The translations under genes were made by a program, and so were the position numbers. A DNA stretch of 64,000 nucleotides from Ridgeia piscesae. Taxonomy: Eukaryota > Annelida > Polychaeta > Sabellida > Siboglinidae. The stretch is taken from NCBI GenBank assembly GCA_025642075.2, contig JAODUO010000075.1:82501-146500 (forward strand). The letters are read 5' to 3'. The notes beneath the pieces were generated by a model, which saw nothing but the letters and a program-made list of their open reading frames with translations, was not told the DNA's origin and searched no databases. Shown here piece by piece: positions 33,010 through 42,945 of this stretch (position 1 is the stretch's first letter; each line of letters begins with the position of its first letter).

Positions 33010-35332
33010 AAAATGTTCCAAGGACCTAGATCAGAATGTTCCAGGGACCTAGATCAGAATGTTCCAAGGACCTAGATCATAATGTTCCAAGGACCTAGAT
33101 CAGAATGTTCCAAGGACCTATATCAGAATGTTCCAATGAACCTAGATCAGAATGTTCCAAGGACCTAGATCAGAATGTTCCAATGGACCTAGATCAGAAT
33201 GTTCCAAGGACCTAGATCAGAATGTTCCAATGAACCTAGATCAGAATGTTCCAAGGACCTAGATCAGAATGTTCCAATGGACCTATATCAGAATGTTCCA
33301 AGGACCTATATCAGAATGTTCCAATGAACCTAGATCAGAATGTTCAAAGGACCTAGATCAGAATGTTCCAATGGACCTAGATCAGAATGTTCCAAGGACC
33401 TAGATCAGAATGTTCCAAAGACCTAGATCAGAATGTTCCAATGGACCTAGATCAGAATGTTTCAATGGACCTAGATCAAAATATTCCTAGGCCCTAATCA
33501 GAATGTTCCAAGGACCTAGATCAGAATGTATCAAGGACCTAGATCAGAATGTTCCAATGGACCTAGATCAGAATGTTCCAAGGACCTAGATCAGAATGTT
33601 CCAATGGACCTAGATCAGAATGTTCCAATGGACCTAGATCAGAATGTTTCAATGGACCTAGATCAGAATGTTTCAAGGACCTAGATCAGAATGTTCCAAG
33701 GACCTAGATCAAAATATTCCAAGGCCCTAATCAGAATGTTCCAAGGACCTAGATCAGAATGTTTCAAGGACCTAGATCAGAATCTTCCAATGGACCTAGA
33801 TCAGAATCTTCCAAGGACCTAGATCAGAATGTTCCAAGGACCTAGATCAGAATGTTTCAAGGACCTAGATCAGAATCTTCCAATGGACCTAGATCAGAAT
33901 CTTCCAGGGACCTAGATCAGAATGTTCCCAAGGACCTAGATCAGAATGTTCCCAAGGACCTAGATCAGAATGTTCCAAGGACCTATATCAGAATGTTCCA
34001 ATGGACCTAGATCAGAATGTTCCAAGGACCTATATCAGAATGTTCCAATGAACCTAGATCAGAATGTTCAAAGGACCTAGATCAGAATGTTCCAATGGAC
34101 CTAGATCAGAATGTTCCAAGGACCTAGATCAGAATGTTCCAAAGACCTAGATCAGAATGTTCCAATGGACCTAGATCAGAATGTTTCAATGGACCTAGAT
34201 CAAAATATTCCTAGGCCCTAATCAGAATGTTCCAAGGACCTAGATCAGAATGTTTCAAGGACCTAGATCAGAATGTTCCAATGGACCTAGATCAGAATGT
34301 TCCAAGGACCTAGATCAGAATGTTCCAATGGACCTAGATCAGAATGTTCCAATGGACCTAGATCAGAATGTTTCAATGGACCTAGATCAAAATATTCCAA
34401 GGCCCTAATCAGAATGTTCCAAGGACCTAGATCAGAATGTTTCAAGGACCTAGATCAGAATCTTCCAATGGACCTAGATCAGAATCTTCCAAGGACCTAG
34501 ATCAGAATGTTCCAAGGACCTAGATCAGAATGTTTCAAGGACCTAGATCAGAATCTTCCAATGGACCTAGATCAGAATCTTCCAGGGACCTAGATCAGAA
34601 TGTTCCCAAGGACCTAGATCAGAATGTTCCCAAGGACCTAGATCAGAATGTTCCAAGGACCTATATCAGAATGTTCCAATGGACCTAGATCAGAATGTTC
34701 CAAGGACCTATATCAGAATGTTCCAATGAACCTAGATCAGAATGTTCAAAGGACCTAGATCAGAATGTTCCAATGGATCTAGATCAGAATGTTCCAAGGA
34801 CCTAGATCAGAATGTCCCAAGGACCTAGATCAGAATGTTCCAATGGACCTAGATCAGAATGTTTCAATGGACCTAGATCAAAATGTTACAAGGCCCTAAT
34901 CAGAATGTTCCAAGGACCTAGATCAGAATGTTCCAAGGACCTAGATCAGAATGTTCCAATGGACCTAGATCAGAATCTTCCAATGGACCTAGATCAGAAT
35001 CTTCCAGGGACCTAGAGTCCTAGATCAGAATGTTCCCAAGGACCTAGATCAGATTGTTCCAAGGACCTAGATCAGAATGTTCTAAGGACCTAGATCAGAA
35101 TGTTCCAATGGACCTAGATCAGAATCTTCCAATGGACCTAGATCAGAATCTTCCAGGGACCTAGAGTCCTAGATCAGAATGTTCCCAAGGACCTAGATCA
35201 GATTGTTCCAAGGACCTAGATCAGAATGTTCCAATGGATCTAGATCAGAATGTTCCAAGGACCTAGATCAGAATGTTCCAAGGACCTAGATCAGAATGTT
35301 CCAAGGACCTAGGTCAGAATGTTCCAAATGAA
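33010..35332. repeat. 23-bp satellite-like array, about 100 units, with higher-order blocks
   Basis: The unit is GATCAGAATGTTCCAAGGAC plus CTA. Variants are GTTCCAATGGACC, GTTTCAAGG, ATCTTCCAATGG, CTATATC and an ACAAGGCCCTAATC or CTAGGCCCTAATC marker. Long blocks repeat at fixed offsets: sequence before 33,490 recurs 724 bp later, and 33,711 to about 34,095 recurs almost exactly 678 bp later. A 149-bp block with CCTAGAGTCCTAG also recurs (about 35,012 and 35,161). Nearly every unit contains GAAnnTTC. Two short forward frames over it are repeat translations. Confidence 0.97.
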
Positions 35333-36764
35333 CACAGAAAGAGGTAAATGGACCTCAACATTTGGGAGGATATGCTACCAGACTGTCCCCAATGTCAGCA
35401 TATACATACCCAGATGATCAGTGCAGACATTCATTGACAATGTACGTACACATGTGGACATTTTTCTAGATGGAGGTTCTTGGTTGTGACGGGGTGTATT
35501 TTGTCGGGTTAATTGCCCGTGTAATTTGACATGTGGTTTGATCTGTTAAAGCGAACTATGTCGGTGGCAAATAATAGGTCGATGTTCTGTCACCTGTAAT
35601 GACATAATTAGTCCTAAATTACCTGTCACTATAATCATACACCAACAACAGCCGCGGGAACTATCCACCCCACTAGGGCGGATCCAACCGAGATATTACC
35701 TTTACATATTTTCTGGTTAGTGGGTGGCATCTTGCTTATTGAATTTCAAATCCTCCGGAAGACCACCTGTTAATTTGCGCCCCGTCCCTCAGGGCGAGGG
35801 GCGAAGACGTTTTCCCATGATTGAAGATGATTGTGGAAGATTATGTAGGACACGGTGATCCAGGGCTTAAGCACTGAGGTGAAATATTTATGACACCCTA
35901 CCCTTGAAGGTGTCTGGTTCAGTTTGGGGCGAGGGACGGTTTTTTTTGCAACGTTAGGCAGGTTTGTTTAGCACCCGACGGCGCCCGATTGGGCCAATTG
36001 AGGTGTGATTTAAAGTCCCTGAGTCCCACTGGGTGGCCCTGTGGATTATCTCTCGTTAGATAGTGTAAATCAACGCCGCAATCTTTGCTGCTGTTTCCTG
36101 GTTCTCAGATCATGTTTATCGTGTGATATACTGCAACAGGGTTTCACATGTTTTATGAATAATATTATAACAGTAGAAATACTGATACTTTATAATAGTG
36201 GATTTTAGGTAAACAATTAGTAATCAAATCACTTAACAATTTGGAGGATAATCAGAAAAAATGTAAACTAATTCATAAAACAATATGTTAAGTGTTAAAA
36301 TGCACTGATTGTTTTAAAATAAACATTAGTTGTGTTTTATGTAATTATTCAGTTTTGGTGAATATTGTTTCATATTTAGTGTAAAACTGAACCATTGTAC
36401 AAATCATTTGAAGTTATTTTAACATACAAAGGATTTTTATTGTATATAAAATGACAAAACTCATCAGAAAATAAACGGTTCTTGAAAATAAAATCTATTT
36501 CTATGATGACTATCTTAGAATGATAAGTTTATTATAAAAATGATCCCTTTTGTACCTTTAATGAAGGTAATTACCACAGAATGAGTGGTTGACTTTGCTT
36601 AGACTGCATTAATGAGACGAAGTGTGATGGATATGTGGTGATTTATTCATCAAAGAACTGGACATCTGTACCTGCCAAAAATAAAGGATGTAACACTAAT
36701 TAGCCAAATTTGGCAAGTTTGGCATATTAGTTGGGGTTAAACTAGGTGCTAAGGAGTCTCCCCA
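35333..36764. other. Unique stretch, no gene seen
   Basis: It is somewhat GC-richer between 35,640 and 36,060, with no supported exon, and strongly AT-rich after 36,130. No repeats of note. Confidence 0.5.
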
Positions 36765-37212
36765 ACCTCCCCAGTCTCTGCATCAAACAACATCAAGCAT
36801 GACCTGTTAGTGTCCGACACCTCAGATTGATCGATTGACAAAGTGTCTGCATCAAACCGCATAAAATATTACCAGTTAGTGTCATCAGGTCTCAGGTGGT
36901 TTACCTCCAAACAGCCCAAACTTGGGCTAACGCAGGAGGTGTCCTTCTCTAGAATTAGTGAGTCCACTACAGGTTACACATTTACCCCTGTGTGGAAACT
37001 TTGACTTCCCCTGGCATAGACACCAGATAGAAGGGACCACCGGCTTTTAGTGTCTCTTCCGAAAGACACAGGCAAATGTAGGGTGAACGAATTTGCTTAA
37101 GTTTCGAAACGGCGGTAGGTGGGATTAAACCAACATCCCTTCGATTGACAGTCCGGCGCTCTACCGCACGACCACTGCTCCAACACCTTAGATTGGTTGA
37201 CTGAAAAATTGT
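36765..37212. repeat. ~75-85-bp repeat interrupted by a SINE
   Basis: The markers TCTGCATCAAAC, CTGTTAGTGTC (or CAGTTAGTGTC), ACACCTCAGATTG (or ACACCTTAGATTG) and TTGACAAAGTGTC occur as one full unit near 36,775-36,845 and a second unit that is split by the SINE at 36,884-37,182. The right part of the split unit resumes at 37,183. The intact unit therefore shows what the empty site looked like. Confidence 0.75.
36884..37182 (-). mobile_element. tRNA-derived SINE, family A, copy 4
   Basis: The reverse-complement element starts with TCAGGTCTCAGGTGGTTTAC then CTCCAAACAGCCCAAACTTG. It ends in the tRNA-like head GATTGACAGTCCGGCGCTCT followed by ACCGCACGACCACTGCTCC. It sits inside a locally repeated sequence whose uninterrupted neighbour gives the pre-insertion state, so its ends can be placed within a few bases. 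The B box on the minus strand is changed (GGTTTAATCCC). Confidence 0.92.
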
Positions 37213-37280
37213 CTAATGTTTTTGAAAATTGTCAAAACTGAATTGTCACTGTCACAGTCACATAGACAGCAGCCAGTGAA

Positions 37281-37332
37281 GCTACAGGCAGCAGACAGCA
37301 GACAGCAGACAGCAGACAGCAGACAGCAGAAG

Positions 37333-37408
<76 letters not shown>
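37281..37408. repeat. 7-bp repeats: AGACAGC then AGACACC
   Basis: About seven copies of AGACAGC are followed by about eleven copies of AGACACC. One motif changes to the other sharply near 37,330, as if a point variant had been re-amplified. Confidence 0.95.
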
Positions 37409-37499
37409 GCAACCGGGTGAGAAGAGTGTGTAAAGAAGTTAGAAGGACGGTTAAGGAATTGAGAAACGATTGACATGAACCACACTTATGTAAAGATGA

Positions 37500-37840
37500 A
37501 AGTAGTTGGAAGTGATGAGGATGTTGAGAAGAATTAAATGTGTAACACTGAGAGACAAAGTAAAGAGTGTGTACATCAGAAAGGAGCTAGGAGTGACTAG
37601 TATACAAGAGAAAGTAAGAGAAATGAGACTACGCTGGTATGGACACATGCAGAGAATGGAAGCAAACAACGAAGTGAGAGCAGTTGATAGTGCCAGAAAA
37701 AAGACCAAGGGGGAGACCTAGAGGAAGATGAGATGGATGGATTGGTCCGAAGGGATATGCAGGAACTGCGGATCACCCCGGAGGATGCCCAGGACAGAAC
37801 ATTCTGGAAATCAAGAATTCGGGTCGCTGACCCCACCTAG
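37500..37840 (+). pseudogene. 3' end of an RTE-like non-LTR retrotransposon pol, frameshifted
   Basis: The frame from 37,506 reads MLRRIKCVTLRDKVKS, then KVREMRLRWYGHMQRMEA, which is the characteristic tail of the reverse transcriptase protein in RTE-type and related LINEs (VTLRDK... LRWYGHV.RM). After frameshifts near 37,700 and 37,745 it continues RWMDW and then ITPEDAQDRTFWKSRIRVAD with a stop at 37,838-37,840, matching the usual end of these proteins (W..RI..ADP). A GAAGAAGAAGGAGAAG simple tail follows, as expected at a LINE 3' end. Only the last ~110 residues remain, so it is 5'-truncated and dead. Family placement is from memory of conserved motifs. Confidence 0.82.
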
Positions 37841-38160
37841 TGGGAAAAGGCGAAGAAGAAGAAGGAGAAGAAAGTAATTGGAGGTGCACTAAGATGGACC
37901 TGGCCACATGTGAAGTGAAGAGAGAGTGAGGGAAACCTGAGGAAAAGAGCACAGGAAGCAACGGAGGCTGGCAGAAGAAGAGGAGGAGGAGACAAAACTG
38001 AGATGGAAGTGTGAAATGAAATCTTAGTAGGACACAAGTGAATGAGCAAGAAAGGAAAACGATTGCGGCGGACAGAGGGAGACGGGGTGTATTACTAAAC
38101 ACAGCATAAGAAGCTAGAGTGACCTTGACCTTGCCTCTCGGTGAAACAAGATGAAGAAGA
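37841..38160 (+). mobile_element. Retroelement tail and possible second LINE 3' fragment
   Basis: The purine-rich tail after the pol stop is followed by ~250 bp of purine-rich sequence (GCAGAAGAAGAGGAGGAGG, GCGGCGGACAGAGGGAGACG). This ends in AACAAGATGAAGAAGAAGA, again a simple tail. The layout would fit a second degraded LINE end in the same orientation, but no protein motif was recognised. Confidence 0.3.
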
Positions 38161-40345
38161 AGATTGCTTGTATTTTATTTGTTTATACTCATACCGTCAG
38201 TGGTTACCTGGCAGTAACAGTTCCTCACTCCATCTCCCTGATTTATGGAGGGAAATGGAATTGATTACTCTAGGGTTGGGCTGGCGTAAGTCTCTTCTCC
38301 CTGAGTGCCTTGCACTCGTGTGAGAATGCGGGATGTGTAAATTGTGTATGGCTGAGGATCGGTTACTGTCTGGCTCAGTTGCCCTTCACTTGGATGAACT
38401 CATCCACTACTGTTTGTAGTCTTCATTTACTGTTAAGATTTCTTGGTGGTGGATTTGTTCTTAGTTTCTAGCTTTAGTTTTATACTTGGGATTTTTTTTG
38501 GGAACATTGATTATGTGGGCATACAACATTTGTTTTAGAAACAATGGATGTTCTCTTTACAATTGTTTTAGTGTTAACAAATGGTTACGTATCAAAGAAC
38601 AAATTATCTTGATGCTAGGCAAATTTTCTATAAAATGCAGCAGGTTTGCATGGATATATATTTAGTAGTCTAGAAGACATCAACATAGGCAACAGAATCA
38701 ATGCTGATTGTGAACAAAAGAAACACATTACGTTGATTTATAGAGATTTCATAGGTTTCCTAGTGAAATATACATATTTCATCAATGACAGCCGACGTAA
38801 CAACAATGTAATTTTGACCAAACCTTAACCTTAACCCCTCGATCACCCCTAAGATTTTCACAGAATCTGTTGGGCCTCACCCAATGGTATTAAACAATGC
38901 ATGATGCCTAGTGTGGGGATTTTAAATAATTTTATTTAAAATCCATTTTTACAGACTTTGCACCCTGCTAGATACACATCCAATATACGTAACAACTTTC
39001 CCATGACCTGTGTTGTATCACATATACAGCTCAAGACGGCTGAGTGGGACGCTGGACTCGTTATCCATTCTATCAAGCCCATTGTTTATAAACATGCACA
39101 GTTTTATTTTCATGACCTGTTCCCTAGATCATCTGTCATTCTCCAGTTTACCGCCTGGCTCAGTGACAGCTGAATCCAGACAGTCACATTCACACTGATG
39201 TCATCTGCATGATGTATGCAGCTGTGAAATACCAGACACGTCAGGCTGGCTGCAGCTGAAATTATAATATCATAATAATAATAACACAGCATTTGTCTGC
39301 GTCATAAAGCTGACTGCTTCGGTCACCCAGAGGCTAATTAATATATTTTAATATAACTACATAATTATAGATTTTGGAAGTGAATTAAAATTATAGTTAT
39401 AATAAATTATTTAATTAATTTCAGAGAATGGTTATGTACATAATGTATACCCGGTATTGATATAAAGCAGTTAAACATGGGCGATCAAATATTTAATACC
39501 AACTTGGAATGAAAAGTTAACATTGTAAAAATCTTATTATAGTTAGTTATGAATATCTTTCACTTGATAGGGTATTTGTAATAAAAATAAATTATTATTT
39601 AAAAAACTCATGTGATCAGACTCATGCCTCACATCTAGGATACGGAAAGCATGCTGACATTCCCAATGTCCACTATCTCCACTGGTCAACTCTGACCACC
39701 AGCCAACAAGCAACGTGAACTCCTCAGACCCACAATTAGATGCTTAAATTGTCTCGTGTCAATGCTATTATTTTGGCATCAGTAGTCAGGAGTGTGGTGT
39801 CAGTAATTACACCCCAAAGGTGTGTGGTGTTGAAAGGGCATTGTTCCCACACTTGCTTGGTGTTGTTACCTCCAAGAGAGGGTGAGACAGCTCACCCCAT
39901 GGGGGTGGGGTGGCTTCGCAGGGGGTTGATAGGGATTGTCTCCGACTGGCTGGTCAATGCAGGGTTTGACATGCAAGTTCATAGCACTTCATTAAACTTG
40001 GACATTGTCACAAAGGCCCCAGCGTGTCCTGGGAGGTGTTCATATGATGAGGCAGGTAGGAGGCAGGTGTGAATCCCTTTGATGGTGGTTTGACCGCCCC
40101 TGTCTGAACTATTAAACTTGTGCACATGTCCTGCAAGAATTGGCTATACTTAGTCAGCGTTGCTGTTTGTTCTGTGTGTGCAATCGTTTTCGTTGTGCCC
40201 TTGTGTTTCATGCAGCATAATTGTGGTTTGGTTTTTACCAGTACACTGTAGTGCTGTGTTGATATAAGAATAAGTTTGTTTGTAAATTTTTCCCCCCGCG
40301 TGTTTTTGCATGTGGATCTGCCAGCACAATAAATTTTATATATAT
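38161..40345. other. Unique stretch, no gene seen
   Basis: Contains short frames only and a very AT-rich part at 39,330-39,605. AACCTTAACCTTAACCCC near 38,821 is telomere-like by chance. No exon was supported. Confidence 0.5.
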
Positions 40346-40645
<300 letters not shown>

Positions 40646-42855
40646 CCACAAACATGTGTATGCATGACTTATATGTTCACATATACACATTTGGTGGTTT
40701 TAGTGAATCTACAAACATACATCATTGCAAATTTGACCTAGGAAACCAGATGTCTCTTGATGGAATTTCAGACCTAGAAATTTGAAATATTGCTGTCATT
40801 CTTGAACGCCGCTTTACTCCTCACAGTCCATAGCAAAAATCTAAAATCTCCTTGACTTTACTCTCCAACCACATAAAGGTCACATCCTGTGTTAGTTACT
40901 GCCTTATTGAAGAATGAATTAATTGAAGTGTGGACGCCTGGATCGGGCGATCCTTCTAGAGGTCTCTACTTGGCACCAGATGGCGTGTTAAATGTTGCGT
41001 GATTCCTTTTGCTTTATGCTCAATTTGTTCCCATTGTGATAGTGTCTGGCGCATACTTCAAACGGGGCCTGGACTGCTGACAGGCTCCTGTGATTTATTG
41101 GTTGGCCATAACCGAATGAGCAGAACAACTGTTTCATGCGGCCACCTGTTACCAGCTATGGCGCGTGTGGACTGTGAATTTCATCATTAAATGTGTCGGT
41201 AGATAATGTCAGATGTGTTCACGGTTGTGATTTGGTTTACAATAGTAGCTGCAACAACATTAATAGAATCTGAAAAAAAATAGAGAGTCATAATTATAAT
41301 AATAAATAAAGTATATAGTGCCAGGTTCGGCTAAGACTAACCATGGTGTTTTACAGTTAAAACAGTAATGAATAAAATACTTATTTAAATATAAATGCTG
41401 TGTTGAATTGACAGTACATAAATGTATACAGATTCCAAACATCATTTTTAGATGGCATATATTTAATATCAACACTAAAGAACTTAATTAAAGCCCTCAC
41501 AAAAGGTGGCTCTTTTCTCATAGATTGCAATAGTAAGTGTTGATTTCTTCATTTGAAGACACATTGAGTAATGTTTTAAATTCATTAGCCAAAAGAGTCC
41601 CTGACCTCTTGTGCCACACAATGGCTATTAAGCTAAAACATAAACCAAATAACTATTGTTTCACTATCAATCTCAGGGTATTCTCAAAACTGATGGTTTA
41701 TGGAGTGTTTGTATTTTGCCAAAAAACAAGTCAAATAATGTTCACGAATTTCCCAGTTAACTGGTGCTTAACAAACTGAAAGTTTAGAGAAAATTGCAGG
41801 AACCTTTCCCGTGCATTCCAGGAAACGTTAAGACAACCACCTACCTGGTAGGGAAGAAAATATTCAGCATCTCATTCCAACCTATGTTGGCCTAGGACAT
41901 ATTGGCAAGATCCGCCTGATCTGAGTCAGGACTACAAAGTTCGATCATGAATCATTCCCCCTTAGTTCTAGTAGTGTGTTCTATTTATATCTATGGGCAG
42001 GATACACACACAGATAACAAAGACCTACCATTGTGTCTGTGACGTTTTGAGGACAAGAAACAACTATTTGCCTTGGCCTAACCACATCCCTACCTCAAAG
42101 TGTGTCATCCCTACAAAGCACGTGTTCTGAATTTGTAATGCTCTAAACATGTTATACATCATGGCTGTCACCCTCGCCTTTGGTGAGAAACTAGGGTCAG
42201 AAACTAGCAGCCCAGTTGTCAACTGTTTAAAAGGGGATCGTTTGAAAAATTCCTACTAGAAAGTGTGTTTGTTAAGACTGAGCCATGATGGGCTTGAGGC
42301 AACGAAATTGTGATTGATTGGAATGTCCTAGAGTTGTCACCTTGGTTGAACCCTACACTAATATCAAGTCGCAAACGATAATTAACTATGCAAAAATGTT
42401 TTGTAAAGGTATTGTTTTACACCAGCAGTCGAATGTCTCATTCAATCTTATTTCGTCTTTTGCACAACTGACCTATAAAGCTGCGATTTTAAATGGCCCT
42501 GGCCATTTAATCAAATCTAGAATTACTAAAGGTATTTCATGGTCCTGGCAATTTAATCAGGAATGTAAAATTAGAATTTTATTTCATTCAGCAATCAGGT
42601 TTGGACTTTTTGATGTTAGGCTGCCATCTTGGACAACTTGAAGACGTTGTCTGCAGCAGTGAAGGGGTTTACCTCATTGTAGAAACTTTGTGAACGAAAA
42701 CAATCAATAAAATTTTCATTTAATGACCAAGGCAATGCTTGAGTCAATGCCCATCAGCCAGGATACACCTGGGCCTCAGATCAGAACCATTTAAAATGTA
42801 AAATGTGTAAATGATATCTGTGTAGAACCATACGTTTTTTTCATCCATGCCTACA
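40646..42855. other. Unique AT-rich stretch, no supported gene
   Basis: The longest forward frame (42,318-42,641, 107 codons) has no recognisable domain and no clear splice sites. No tandem arrays are present from here rightward except short ones. Confidence 0.45.
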
Positions 42856-42945
42856 TATGCATGCCTACAGTTGTGTGCACGCATGCATTGTGTGTGCATG
42901 CGTGCATTGTGTGTGCATGCGTGCATTGTGTGTGCATCTATGTGT
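42856..42945. repeat. Short GTGTGCATGCGTGCATT repeats, about three units
   Basis: A 19-bp unit, GCATTGTGTGTGCATGCGT, is repeated nearly exactly. It is rich in ATGCAT/GCATGC steps. Confidence 0.9.

Noticed and set aside
764..35332. CRISPR-like arrays
   Set aside because: Units abut or vary throughout with no unique spacers between constant repeats, and the DNA is clearly eukaryotic.
38821..38840. Telomere-like AACCTTAACCTTAACCCC, and a similar CCCTAACTCTAACCCC near 48,690
   Set aside because: They are too short and imperfect to be interstitial telomere sequence.
42318..42641. A 107-codon frame as a gene
   Set aside because: No domain and no splice context were found.
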